NCBI GenBank assembly: GCA_052093225.1
Contig: JBQDDG010000006.1
Span: forward strand, 1 to 64,000
Source: JB111 sp052093225
GTDB taxonomy: Bacteria > Actinomycetota > Actinomycetes > Actinomycetales > Actinomycetaceae
Direction of reading: 5' to 3'
DNA length: 64,000 nucleotides
Made by a program: the position numbers and the translations under genes. Positions 1-9,961 of the stretch are shown here, one piece after another. The notes under the pieces were generated by a model that saw only the letters and a list, made by a program, of their open reading frames with translations, was not told the DNA's origin and did not search any database. How positions within the stretch are numbered: the first letter of the stretch is position 1; each line of letters starts with the position of its first letter.

Positions 1-2595
1 ACCCCGGTCGCCGAGGCGGCCCCCACGCCGTCGCCGAAGCCGGCCGCGTCCGAGGGCGCGCCTGCCGAGGCGCCGTCCGCGACACCGTCGGCCCCCGCGG
101 CCAGCGACACGGCGTCGGACGCCCCGACGCCGGGCGCCCCGACGCCCGGCACCGCACGGCCGGCGGCTGCGGCCTCGGCGACCCCGACCCCGGGCGACGC
201 CCGTCCCACGCCCGGTCCCCGGGCGCCGAAGCCGGAGTCGCCGCGTCCTGACGCAGGTCGAGGCGGTCGCTCCGGCGGCCGCGAGGGCTCTCCGCGTCCA
301 GGCAACAACCCGTTCGCGTCGTCGCAGGGCATGCCCCGTCCCGGCGGCTCCGGCGGCCCGCGCCCCGGCGCCCCACGTCCGGGCAACAACCCGTTCGCGT
401 CCTCGCAGGGCATGCCCCGTCCGGGCGGCTCCGGCAGTTCGGGCGGCCCCCGTCCGGGTGCCGGCTCCGGCCCGCGCCCCGGTGGCGGCCCGCGCCCGAA
501 CCCGAACATGATGCCCGGCCAGTCGGCCGTCGCACGTCCGGGTGCTCCGGCCTCCCGTCCCGGCGGCCGTGGCCGTCCCGGTGGCGGCGGTCGTCCCGGC
601 GGCGGTCCCGGTGGTGGCGGTCCCGGCGGCGGTGCGTTCCGCGGCCGTGGTGGCCGTGGTGCCACGCAGGGTGCGTTCGGCCGCTCCGGCGGCCGTCCCG
701 TGCGCGGACGGAAGTCGAAGCGCGCGAAGCGTCAGGAGTTCGAGCAGCAGAGCGCGCCGTCGGTCGGCGGCGTCCAGGTCCCGCGCGGTGACGGCTCGAC
801 CGTCATCCGCATCCGGGCCGGTGCCTCGCTGAGCGACTTCGCCGACAAGATCGACGTCAACCCGGCGTCGCTCGTCACCGTCCTGTTCCACCTGGGAGAG
901 ATGGCGACCGCGACGCAGTCGCTCGACGAGGACACCTTCAAGTTGCTCGGCGACGAGCTGGGCTACGTCATCGAGATCGTGTCCCCCGAGGAGGAGGACC
1001 GCGAGCTGCTCGGGCAGTTCGACATCGACCTCGACGGCGAGCTGGAGGCCGAGACCGAGGAGGACCTCGAGCCGCGGTCGCCCGTCGTCACCGTCATGGG
1101 TCACGTCGACCACGGAAAGACGAAGACGCTTGACGCGATCCGGTCGACGGACGTCGTGGCCGGCGAGCACGGTGGCATCACCCAGCACATCGGTGCCTAC
1201 CAGGTGGCGGTCGAGCACGACGGCGCGGAGCGCGCGCTGACGTTCATCGACACCCCGGGTCACGAGGCCTTCACGGCCATGCGTGCCCGTGGTGCCGAGG
1301 TCACGGACATCGCGATCCTCGTGGTGGCCGCGGACGACGGCGTCATGCCGCAGACGGTCGAGGCGCTCAACCACGCCCAGGCCGCGAACGTGCCTGTGGT
1401 CGTCGCCGTCAACAAGATCGACGTCGAGGGGGCGAACCCGGACAAGATCCGGCAGCAGCTCACCGAGTACAACCTGGTGGCGGAGGAGTACGGCGGCGAC
1501 ACGATGTTCGTCGACATCTCCGCGAAGCAGGGCAAGGGCATCGACCAGCTCCTCGAGGCGGTCCTGCTCACCGCGGACGCCGCTCTCGAGCTGACGGCGA
1601 ACCCGGACAAGGACGCGCGAGGCGTGGCCATCGAGGCCAACCTCGACAAGGGCCGCGGCTCGGTCGCGACAGTCCTCGTCCAGTCCGGCACGCTCCGGGT
1701 CGGCGACGCGATCGTCGCCGGGACGGCGCACGGACGTGTCCGCGCGATGCAGGACGAGCATGGCGAGAACGTCAAGGAGGCCGGACCCTCGCGTCCGGTC
1801 CAGGTCCTCGGCCTGGCCTCCGTGCCGCGCGCCGGCGACACGTTCATCGTCGCGCCCGACGACCGCACCGCGCGTCAGATCGCCGACAAGCGTGAGGCCG
1901 CCGAGCGCGCCGCGACGCTGGCGAAGCGCCGCAAGCGCATCTCGCTCGAGGACTTCACGAAGGCTCTCGAGGAGGGGAAGGTCGACCACCTCAACCTCAT
2001 CCTCAAGGGCGACGTGTCCGGTGCCGTCGAGGCGCTGGAGGACTCGCTGCTCAAGATCGACGTGGGCGAGGAGGTCGCGCTGCGCATCATCCACCGCGGT
2101 GTCGGAGCGATCACGCAGAACGACGTCAACCTCGCGACCGTCGACAACGCGGTCATCGTCGGCTTCAACGTGCGGCCCGCCGAGCGGGTCACCGAGCTGG
2201 CCGACCGCGAGGGTGTCGAGATGAAGTTCTACTCGGTCATCTACGACGCGATCGAGGACGTCGAGAACGCCCTCAAGGGCATGCTCAAGCCGGAGTACGA
2301 GGAGGTGGAGCTCGGCAGCGCCGAGATCCGCCAGGTGTTCCGTTCCTCGAAGTTCGGCAACATCGCCGGTTCGATCGTCCGCTCCGGTCTCATCCGCCGC
2401 AACGCCTCGGCGCGGCTCGTCAGGGACGGCGTCGTCGTCTCCGACAAGCTCACCATCGAGTCGCTGCGTCGCGAGAAGGACGACGTCACCGAGGTCCGCG
2501 AGGGCTTCGAGTGCGGTATCAACCTCGGGTACCGCGAGATCGAGGAGGGCGACGTCATCGAGACGTTCGAGATGCGGGAGAAGCCCCGCGCCTGA
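1..2595 (+). CDS. infB: Translation initiation factor IF-2 (5' end outside window)
   Basis: GTPase that brings initiator tRNA to the 30S subunit and promotes 50S joining in the cytoplasm. The frame is open from base 1, so the start lies upstream; 864 residues are visible. Residues 1-240 form the Pro/Gly/Ala/Arg-rich arm typical of actinobacterial IF-2 and carry an 81-bp direct repeat around GNNPFASSQG (301 and 382). An IF2_N module follows (about 261-330), then the G domain with GHVDHGKT (367-374), DTPGH (417-421) and NKID (471-474), and the C-terminal domains ending REKPRA. It heads the conserved infB-rbfA-truB cluster. Identity is certain; only the N-terminus is missing. Confidence 0.98.
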   Translation, partial: TPVAEAAPTPSPKPAASEGAPAEAPSATPSAPAASDTASDAPTPGAPTPGTARPAAAASATPTPGDARPTPGPRAPKPESPRPDAGRGGRSGGREGSPRPGNNPFASSQGMPRPGGSGGPRPGAPRPGNNPFASSQGMPRPGGSGSSGGPRPGAGSGPRPGGGPRPNPNMMPGQSAVARPGAPASRPGGRGRPGGGGRPGGGPGGGGPGGGAFRGRGGRGATQGAFGRSGGRPVRGRKSKRAKRQEFEQQSAPSVGGVQVPRGDGSTVIRIRAGASLSDFADKIDVNPASLVTVLFHLGEMATATQSLDEDTFKLLGDELGYVIEIVSPEEEDRELLGQFDIDLDGELEAETEEDLEPRSPVVTVMGHVDHGKTKTLDAIRSTDVVAGEHGGITQHIGAYQVAVEHDGAERALTFIDTPGHEAFTAMRARGAEVTDIAILVVAADDGVMPQTVEALNHAQAANVPVVVAVNKIDVEGANPDKIRQQLTEYNLVAEEYGGDTMFVDISAKQGKGIDQLLEAVLLTADAALELTANPDKDARGVAIEANLDKGRGSVATVLVQSGTLRVGDAIVAGTAHGRVRAMQDEHGENVKEAGPSRPVQVLGLASVPRAGDTFIVAPDDRTARQIADKREAAERAATLAKRRKRISLEDFTKALEEGKVDHLNLILKGDVSGAVEALEDSLLKIDVGEEVALRIIHRGVGAITQNDVNLATVDNAVIVGFNVRPAERVTELADREGVEMKFYSVIYDAIEDVENALKGMLKPEYEEVELGSAEIRQVFRSSKFGNIAGSIVRSGLIRRNASARLVRDGVVVSDKLTIESLRREKDDVTEVREGFECGINLGYREIEEGDVIETFEMREKPRA

Positions 2596-2600
2596 TCGTC

Positions 2601-2637
2601 GGTGCGGCGGCCGTCCCAGGAGGGCGGCCGCCGCACC
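2601..2637 (+). terminator. Strong hairpin after infB
   Basis: A perfect 13-bp stem (2601-2613 GGTGCGGCGGCCG pairing with 2625-2637) with an 11-nt loop begins 5 nt after the infB stop. There is no T-tract, as is usual for GC-rich actinobacterial terminators. It probably ends or attenuates the infB transcript before rbfA. Confidence 0.75.
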
Positions 2638-2770
2638 GCGGGCTCTCCCCGCAGCAGTCCGCGGCGCCCGCCCTCCATCGATCCGGTGCCGGTCCATCCC
2701 ACCGCTCCGGCGCCCTGTCCGTCCGCCGCTCCGGTGCACGGGCGGGCGCCGAAGGCCATCCCCGTCCCGT

Positions 2771-3078
2771 GGGTCCGGCACCGGGCCCGCCACCAGCACC
2801 CGTGGGTCCGGCACCGGGCCCGTCACCAGCACCCGAGGGTCCGGCACCGGGCCCGTCACCAGCACCCGNNNNNNNNNNNNNNNNNNNNNNNNNNNNNNNN
2901 NNNNNNNNNNNNNNNNNNNNNNNNNNNNNNNNNNNNNNNNNNNNNNNNNNNNNNNNNNNNNNNNNNNNCCGGGCCCGTCACCAGCACCCGAGGGTCCGGC
3001 ACCGGGCCCGTCACCAGCACCCGAGGGTCCGGCACCGGGCCCGTCACCAGCACCCGCGGGTCCGGCACCGGGCCCCAC
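2771..3078 (+). repeat. 33-bp tandem repeat interrupted by assembly gap
   Basis: Between infB and rbfA, units of exactly 33 bp begin GGGTCCGGCACCGGGCCCGT and recur at 2771, 2804 and 2837, and after the gap at 2992, 3025 and 3058. Each unit has a CGGGCCCG palindrome. The phase across the gap (155 bp) is not a multiple of 33, so the 100 N are a placeholder and the true copy number is unknown. The unit is open in several frames, but no start with a ribosome site uses it, so it is taken as noncoding. Confidence 0.95.
2869..2968. other. Assembly gap (100 N)
   Basis: A run of exactly 100 N inside the 33-bp tandem repeat. The assembly most likely collapsed or broke on the repeat. Confidence 0.99.
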
Positions 3079-3093
3079 GACCCGGAGGTCACC

Positions 3094-3720
3094 ATGGCCG
3101 ACACCGGCCGCGCCCGTCGCCTCGCCGAGCGCATCCAGCAGATCGTCGCCCGCATGCTCGACACGCGGGTCAAGGACCCGCGCCTCGGGTTCGTCACCGT
3201 CACCGACGTCCGGGTCACCGGGGACCTCCAGCACGCCACGGTCTTCTACACCGTCTACGGCTCCGACGAGGACCGTGCGGGGACGGAGGCTGCTCTGCGG
3301 TCCGCCACCGGGCTCATCCGCTCGGAGGTCGGGAAGCAGACGGGCGTGCGTCTCACGCCCACGCTCGAGTTCGTGCTCGACGCCCTGCCCGGCACCGCGA
3401 AGGACCTCACCGACCGGCTCGCCGAGGTGAAGATCCGCGACGCCGAGATCGCCGCCGCGGCCGCCGAGGCCAGCTATGCGGGCGAGGCCGACCCGTACAA
3501 GGCGCCGCGAGACGAGGACGAGCTCGACGATGACGAGTCGGCCGACGAGCCTGACGGCGTCGAGTCCGGCGAGGGCGAGTCCGGCGTCGACGAGCTCGGT
3601 GATGAGCCGGCCTCCGGCGTCGAACCGACCTCCGGCGTCGTCGATGAGCTCGATGGCGATGAGGACGCGCCCGTCGTCGAACCGGCCTCCGGCGTGGTCG
3701 GCGACCCCGACCGCCCGTGA
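3094..3720 (+). CDS. rbfA: Ribosome-binding factor A with acidic C-terminal tail
   Basis: RbfA binds the maturing 30S subunit and helps process and fold 16S rRNA, notably in the cold. The start ATG is set by GGAGG at 3084-3088, 5 nt upstream. Residues 1-120 match the KH-like RbfA fold (MADTGRARRLAERIQQIVAR, then a KDPRLGFVTVT strand). The product is 208 aa against about 120-150 for the family. The excess is an Asp/Glu/Ser-rich tail (about 130-208) with internal repeats such as PASGV and PTSGVV. Such acidic tails occur in Micrococcales RbfA but vary in length. truB overlaps the stop, so the two genes are translationally coupled. Confidence 0.95.
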   Translation: MADTGRARRLAERIQQIVARMLDTRVKDPRLGFVTVTDVRVTGDLQHATVFYTVYGSDEDRAGTEAALRSATGLIRSEVGKQTGVRLTPTLEFVLDALPGTAKDLTDRLAEVKIRDAEIAAAAAEASYAGEADPYKAPRDEDELDDDESADEPDGVESGEGESGVDELGDEPASGVEPTSGVVDELDGDEDAPVVEPASGVVGDPDRP

Positions 3721-4739
3721 ACATCCCCCGCGGGCGCGCGACGGCCGCGGACGGCATCCTCCTCGTCGACAAGCCGCAGGGCCTGACGAGCCACGACGTC
3801 GTCGCGCGCGTGCGCCGGCTGGCCGCGACCCGCAAGGTCGGGCACGCCGGCACGCTCGACCCGATGGCCACGGGCCTGCTCGTCCTCGGCATCGGCAGGG
3901 CCACGCGCCTGCTGACCTACGTCGTCGGCGCGGACAAGACGTACGAGGCGACGATCCGGCTCGGTGTCTCGACGACGACGGACGACGCCGAGGGGGAGAC
4001 CGTCACCTCGGCAGGGACGCGCCTCAGTGCCGTGGCAGGGGCTCTGCCCGGCGTCCTCGAGACGCTCACCGGAGAGGTCGAGCAGGTGCCGTCGGCGGTC
4101 TCGGCCATCAAGGTGGACGGCAGGCGTGCGTACGCGCGTGTGCGCGACGGCGAGGACGTTGACCTCCCGGCGCGTGCGGTGTCGATCCACGAGCTCACCG
4201 TCCTCGGGGAGGCGCGTGACGCCGTCGCTGAGGGGGATAGGCCCGGTGCCGGGGCCGGCGTGGTCGATCTGGACGTGCGGATCAGCTGCTCGTCGGGGAC
4301 GTACGTGCGGGCCGTGGCGCGGGACCTCGGTGACGCACTCGGGGTCGGTGGCCACCTGACGGCCCTGCGGCGCACGGCCGTCGGTCCGTTCGGTGTGGCC
4401 GAAGGAGTCACGCTCGAGCAGTGCGCCGACGTCGTCGGTGATGAGGCGGGGAGCGGCGTCCTGCCGACCTCGCCTGCCGGGATGCTGGCGCGACGGATGT
4501 TCCCCGCGCGCGAGCTCACCGAGCGCGAGACGACGGCGATCCGGTACGGCCAGTCCATCGAGGCCTCGGCGTCGGACAGCTCGTCGCAGGATGGCTCGCA
4601 GTCGGCGGATCGCGCCCGCATTGAGACTCCGCTACCCGGAGACGTCGTCGGGGCCTTTGCCCCGGACGGCCGGCTCGTCGCACTGCTGGAGGACAGGCGA
4701 ACGCGGGCGAAGCCTGTGCTCGTGCTCGACCCGGCGTAG
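3717..4739 (+). CDS. truB: tRNA pseudouridine(55) synthase
   Basis: Converts U55 of the tRNA T-loop to pseudouridine. The GTG start lies inside the GTGA that also contains the rbfA stop, so translation is coupled. The 340-aa product shows the TruB signature GHAGTLDPMATGLLVLGIG, with the catalytic Asp in TLDP, near residue 45, then YVRAVARDLG (about 200) and a C-terminal PUA-like segment (PGDVVGAFAPDGRLVALLED). A Ser-rich insert (ASASDSSSQDGSQSAD) precedes the PUA-like part. The last codons and the stop are duplicated about 92 bp downstream (see the repeat at 4719). Function is certain. Confidence 0.97.
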   Translation: MNIPRGRATAADGILLVDKPQGLTSHDVVARVRRLAATRKVGHAGTLDPMATGLLVLGIGRATRLLTYVVGADKTYEATIRLGVSTTTDDAEGETVTSAGTRLSAVAGALPGVLETLTGEVEQVPSAVSAIKVDGRRAYARVRDGEDVDLPARAVSIHELTVLGEARDAVAEGDRPGAGAGVVDLDVRISCSSGTYVRAVARDLGDALGVGGHLTALRRTAVGPFGVAEGVTLEQCADVVGDEAGSGVLPTSPAGMLARRMFPARELTERETTAIRYGQSIEASASDSSSQDGSQSADRARIETPLPGDVVGAFAPDGRLVALLEDRRTRAKPVLVLDPA

Positions 4740-4836
4740 GCGCTCGGTTGCGAGGTTTCTCGGCCAAGCCGATGCTCGTGCCCGCGCTCGTCCGCCTGCT
4801 CGTGCGCCTGCTCGTGCTCGACCCGGCATAGGCGCT
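4719..4836 (+). repeat. Duplication of the truB 3' end including its stop
   Basis: Bases 4719-4744, the last codons of truB, its TAG and 5 nt, recur at 4811-4836 with 25 of 26 identical. Between them CTCGTGCGCCTG-like 12-mers are repeated. No gene was recognised in 4740-5109 apart from this duplication and the LexA box region. Confidence 0.85.
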
Positions 4837-5051
4837 TGACGGAGGCTTCTCCCGGCTCGATCTGCCTCTCTGCGTGGGCCGTGGGGCTGCTACTGGAAGG
4901 CGCAGCAGGGGCCTCACGCGTAGACGTTGCTGAGTCGCCAGATGGGCGGCTCCAGTCCTATGGCTCGCTGCTCTTCGTCCCCACAAGTAGGCCTAGAACG
5001 CGGCCATCCACAGATGTGCCAGAACTCCTTGCCTCACCCTGAGCGGCGTCG

Positions 5052-5083
5052 TACCGTCGATCCATGTTCGAACGAATGTTCGA
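5052..5083 (+). promoter_or_regulatory. -10 element and perfect LexA (SOS) box
   Basis: TCGAAC-GAAT-GTTCGA at 5068-5083 is a perfect palindrome and matches the mycobacterial/actinobacterial SOS box. TACCGT at 5052-5057 is a good -10, putting the transcription start near 5064 and the box over the first transcribed bases. LexA bound here would block transcription of the HNH gene. An ATG at 5064, exactly 6 nt after the hexamer, opens a different frame and could be a leaderless upstream ORF. Confidence 0.88.
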
Positions 5084-5109
5084 CGCAAGTGGCTCGAGGG
5101 GGTGCGGAG

Positions 5110-6975
5110 ATGACGACGTCGGAGATCGGACGCTGGCCCGCTGCCCGAGCACTCGGCAGCCGCCCAGGCATGCCGCTCAACCTGGCCGCGTCCGCGCATA
5201 TACCTGCACTCGCACCCTCTCCCGGACCAGCACCGACAGCGGCACCCGCCCTCTCTCCCGAACCCGCACCGGCACCCGCACCTGCCCTCTCTCCCGAACC
5301 CGCACCCGCACCTGCACCTGCACCCGCACCCGCACCGGCGCCTTCGCTCGCTCTGTCCCGTGATCCTGGGCGGACCCAGGCCGCTGAACGGATCGGGTGC
5401 GAGGGGGCGGCGGCTGTCACCGGTTCGACACCGTCCACCGCCGAGCCTGCCCTTGAGTCCGCGCTGGCGCGCGCCCCAGAGTTCGCGCTCGAGCACACGC
5501 CTGAGTCCGCGGTCCAGTACGCCCCGGAGTCCGCGCTCGAGCCCGTGCCTGAGTCCGCGCTCGAGCCCGGCCTTGCGATTGCCGTCGAATGGACGCTCGA
5601 CGAGATCCGCGCCGCCGTTGCCCAGATCCCGTGGCTGATCCGGTCGACCGAGGCGGAGTCCGTCGATCACATCCGCTTCTTCGAGGAGGTCAAGGCTGTC
5701 GCGGCTGCCGGTCAGGCACGAGCGACCGCGGACCTGGCCCGCATGCGGGAGGACGCCGAGCTGGAGCGCGGTGTCGCGTTCGAGGACCGGGGCAAGGGCC
5801 TTGCCGCGGAGGTCGCGCTCGCGCGCAAGGAGAGCGCGTCGAAGGGGTCGCGGCACCTGGGCCTGGCCAAGGCCCTGGTCGCCGAGCTCCCGCACACGCT
5901 CGATCTCATGTCGGAAGGGCAGGTCTCCGAGTGGCGGGCCACGATCGTCGCCCGTGAGACCGCGGGACTCCCGGTCGAGGACCGTCGCCGGGTCGATGCG
6001 GCGCTCGCGCCGGAGCTGCCCACGTGGGGCGACCGGCAGGTGCAGAACAACGCGCGAAAGCTGGCCTTCGAGCTCGACGACCAGGCGGCGCTGGTACGGC
6101 ACGAACGCGAGCGACGGCGCCGCCACGTGAGCGTGCGACCGGCCGACGGTGCGATGGCCTACCTGTCGGCCTACCTCCCGATGAAGGACGCTGTGCGCGT
6201 GCATGCCTCGCTGGCGGCCCAGGCGGCCGGCGTCGTCCAGGAGGGACGGGCCGACGGCCGCGGGGCACCCGCCATCGCGGCCGACCTGCTCGTCCAGCAC
6301 GTCACCGGTACGGCCGAGGCGGCACCACGCGACGTCGACCTCACGATCGTGATGACGGACCGGACCCTGGCCGGCGGTGACGAACCGGCGTGGATCCCCG
6401 GGCAGGGCCCGATGTCCGCATCGGTGGCGACCGACGAGTTGCTCGGGGCCAGGACGGTGTGGTTCCGCAGGCTGTGGACCGACCCGGCGCACGGCGGACC
6501 TGTGGCGACCGAGTCGCGGTCGCGAACCTTCGACGGTGGGCTGCGGCGGCTGGTCCTCGTGCGGGACGACCGGTGCAGCGAGCCGTTCTGCAACGGGGAG
6601 ATCCAGCACGTCGATCACGCGATGCCGCATGCCGAGGGCGGCCCGACAAGCCTCGAGAACGGTTCCGGTCTGTGCGCGCACCACAACTACGTCAAGCAGA
6701 ACCCGGGCTGGCGCCACGATCGTCGTGACAGCGGCGAGATCGAGGTCTGGACGCCGACCGGTCACCGCTACCGGACGGCCCGCTCGCCGTTCCCGTACCG
6801 GCGCACGTCGTTCCCGCCGCAGATGACGACCGAGCGGTACGACGAACTCCGCCAGCGGGTGGCGGACCGCGTGAGCTGGAACCGCCGGAACGAACAGGCG
6901 TCACCGGATGAGACGTCGAGCGGCCGTCGCGATTCGCGCGGGCCGACTGGTGATGATGAGCCCGAACCAGGCTGA
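5110..6975 (+). CDS. DUF222 / HNH endonuclease family protein (13E12-like), SOS-controlled
   Basis: Probable DNA endonuclease of the 13E12 repeat family. Start ATG 5110 follows GAGGGGG at 5096-5102 (7-nt spacer), giving 621 aa. Residues 25-85 are almost only Ala/Pro repeats (LSPEPAPAPAPA). Residues 110-160 are imperfect ALEPVPESALE repeats. A DUF222 helical domain spans about 160-430. The C-terminal HNH shows CSEPFCNG, HVDH (500-503) and CAHHN (522-526), so the catalytic and zinc ligands look intact. The perfect LexA box 27 bp upstream fits known DNA-damage induction of 13E12 proteins in M. tuberculosis. Such genes are multi-copy in Micrococcales and their biological role is unsettled. Confidence 0.9.
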   Translation: MTTSEIGRWPAARALGSRPGMPLNLAASAHIPALAPSPGPAPTAAPALSPEPAPAPAPALSPEPAPAPAPAPAPAPAPSLALSRDPGRTQAAERIGCEGAAAVTGSTPSTAEPALESALARAPEFALEHTPESAVQYAPESALEPVPESALEPGLAIAVEWTLDEIRAAVAQIPWLIRSTEAESVDHIRFFEEVKAVAAAGQARATADLARMREDAELERGVAFEDRGKGLAAEVALARKESASKGSRHLGLAKALVAELPHTLDLMSEGQVSEWRATIVARETAGLPVEDRRRVDAALAPELPTWGDRQVQNNARKLAFELDDQAALVRHERERRRRHVSVRPADGAMAYLSAYLPMKDAVRVHASLAAQAAGVVQEGRADGRGAPAIAADLLVQHVTGTAEAAPRDVDLTIVMTDRTLAGGDEPAWIPGQGPMSASVATDELLGARTVWFRRLWTDPAHGGPVATESRSRTFDGGLRRLVLVRDDRCSEPFCNGEIQHVDHAMPHAEGGPTSLENGSGLCAHHNYVKQNPGWRHDRRDSGEIEVWTPTGHRYRTARSPFPYRRTSFPPQMTTERYDELRQRVADRVSWNRRNEQASPDETSSGRRDSRGPTGDDEPEPG

Positions 6976-7046
6976 CCCAGCCGGACGCCTGCGGACCGCC
7001 GCGGGTTCGGCGTGGCGTGACCCGGTCGCCGGGGGAGTGCGGGTGC

Positions 7047-8567
<1,521 letters not shown>

Positions 8568-8605
8568 GCCTCGAGGCTACTGACGTCGGGCCGGAGTGAC
8601 GGCAC

Positions 8606-8802
8606 GGCTGCCCGGCTGCCCGGCTGCCCGGCTGCCCGGCGGTCCTGCGGTCCTGCGGTCCTGCGGTCCAATGATCCGCGAGTCCGCGAGTCCGCGAGTC
8701 CGCGAGTCCGCGAGTCCGCGAGTCCGCGCGTCCGCGAGTCCGCGAGTCCGCGCGTCCGCGCGTCCGCGAGTCCGAGAGCCCGATCGCCCGATCGCCCGAC
8801 GC
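8606..8802. repeat. Composite array of four different 8-bp tandem repeats
   Basis: Consecutive blocks all have period 8: GGCTGCCC x4 (8606-8637), GGTCCTGC x3 plus a partial unit (8641-8669), TCCGCG(A/C)G x12 with one degenerate copy (8675-8778), and CCCGATCG-like x3 (8779-8802). The last two blocks keep the same phase. It fills the gap between the fusion gene (minus) and ribF (plus). No coding, iteron or CRISPR logic fits. Confidence 0.95.
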
Positions 8803-8941
8803 CCGCACGGTGGAGCACGCTCCCACGAGAACTACAGTTGACGCTCGGCGTGGGAGCGACGACCGGACCGGTCACGTCCCCGCGGCCCCCGGCCCGCCCG
8901 CACCGGACCGACCGGAACTGATCGAAACAGCTGGAGGACCC

Positions 8942-9952
8942 GTGCAGGTCTGGCACGACACCGACGAGATCCCGGACGACCTCGGACCCGTGGTCGTGAC
9001 CGTCGGCGTGTTCGACGGCGTCCACCGCGGCCACCGGGCGCTCCTGGCCGCCACGGTCGGCGAGGCGGAGGCGCGCAGCATGCCCGCCGTCGTCCTCACG
9101 TTCGACCCCCATCCGAGCCAGGTGCACCGGCCCGACCGGCCGATGGTCCTCGTCGCCAGCACGGCGGACCGGATCGAGCGGCTCTCCGCACTCGGCCTCG
9201 ACGGCGTGCTCGTCCAGCGCTACGACCTCGACTTCGCGTCCGCCACCCCGCGTGAGTTCGTCGAGGACTACCTCAAGGGCGTGCTCGACGTCGCCGTCCT
9301 CGTCGTCGGGGAGGACGTCCGGTTCGGCCGGGACAACTCCGGGGACGCCGCCGTCCTGAGGGACCTGTGCGACGAGCTCGGCATCGACCTGGTCCTCGTG
9401 GCCGACATCGCCTGCGACCTCACCGGCCGCCGCTGGTCCTCCACCTGGATCCGCGAGGCGCTCTCCGCCGGTGATGTCCACCAGGCCGCACGCATCCTCG
9501 GCCGCCCCCACCGGCTCCGCGGGGTGGTCGTCCGCGGTTTCCAGCGGGGCCGCGAGCTCGGCTACCCGACGGCGAACCTCGCCCCCGACGATCTCGGGGT
9601 GGTCCCCGCCGACGGCGTCTATGCCGGCTGGTTGCTCGCCGGCCCGTTCGGGGAGCACGGGGACGCGGACGCCGACGCCACCCGCCTGCCGGCCGCGATC
9701 TCGGTGGGGACGAACCCGACGTTTCAGGGGACCGAGCGCACCGTCGAGGCGCACGTCCTCGGCCGCACGGACCTCGACCTGTACGGGGCGGAGGTCGTCG
9801 TCGAGTTCGTCGCCCACCTGCGGCCCATGGTGGCGTTCGACGGGATCGAGCCGCTCCTGGTCCAGATGCGCGCCGACGTCGAGGACGCCGCGGGCATCCT
9901 CGGCGAACCGGTCCCGCCCACGCTCGACCCGTCGACGGTCACGGCGCGCTGA
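8942..9952 (+). CDS. ribF: Bifunctional riboflavin kinase / FAD synthetase
   Basis: Phosphorylates riboflavin to FMN and adenylates FMN to FAD. The frame is open to 8810, but GTG 8942 (MQVWHDTDEIP) is chosen: GGAGG lies at 8933-8937 and the product starts like other actinobacterial RibF, giving 336 aa. The N-terminal nucleotidyltransferase has VTVGVFDGVHRGH (about 21-33), with LTFDPHP and RWSSTWIREAL further on. The C-terminal flavokinase has GRELGYPTANL and ISVGTNPTF. A TACAGT hexamer (8833-8838) and an 8-bp hairpin (8819-8826/8850-8857) lie in the upstream region. No FMN riboswitch was recognised. ribF usually neighbours truB or rpsO; here the fusion gene and HNH gene intervene. Confidence 0.96.
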   Translation: MQVWHDTDEIPDDLGPVVVTVGVFDGVHRGHRALLAATVGEAEARSMPAVVLTFDPHPSQVHRPDRPMVLVASTADRIERLSALGLDGVLVQRYDLDFASATPREFVEDYLKGVLDVAVLVVGEDVRFGRDNSGDAAVLRDLCDELGIDLVLVADIACDLTGRRWSSTWIREALSAGDVHQAARILGRPHRLRGVVVRGFQRGRELGYPTANLAPDDLGVVPADGVYAGWLLAGPFGEHGDADADATRLPAAISVGTNPTFQGTERTVEAHVLGRTDLDLYGAEVVVEFVAHLRPMVAFDGIEPLLVQMRADVEDAAGILGEPVPPTLDPSTVTAR

Positions 9953-9961
9953 GGCGGGGGG

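Noticed and set aside
2771..3078. 33-bp repeats as a CRISPR array
   Set aside because: Units are directly adjacent with no spacers, and no cas genes are present.
2602..3093. N-terminal extension of rbfA through the 33-bp repeats
   Set aside because: ATG 3094 has a good GGAGG site and begins exactly where RbfA homology begins. The upstream part reads repeats and N bases.
4740..5051. Small ORFs in the truB-HNH gap
   Set aside because: Short frames on both strands have no ribosome site or recognisable sequence; the truB 3'-end duplication explains part of the apparent coding signal.
5064..5363. The 99-codon frame from ATG 5064 as the main product
   Set aside because: It is out of frame with the DUF222/HNH domains and its translation is an Arg/Thr-rich shadow of Ala/Pro codons. 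It is kept only as a possible upstream ORF.
8606..8802. 8-bp array as replication iterons or attachment site
   Set aside because: No DnaA boxes, AT-rich region, rep gene or integrase lies nearby, and the flanks are ordinary chromosomal genes.
8819..8941. FMN riboswitch before ribF
   Set aside because: The conserved FMN element segments are absent; only a short hairpin is present.
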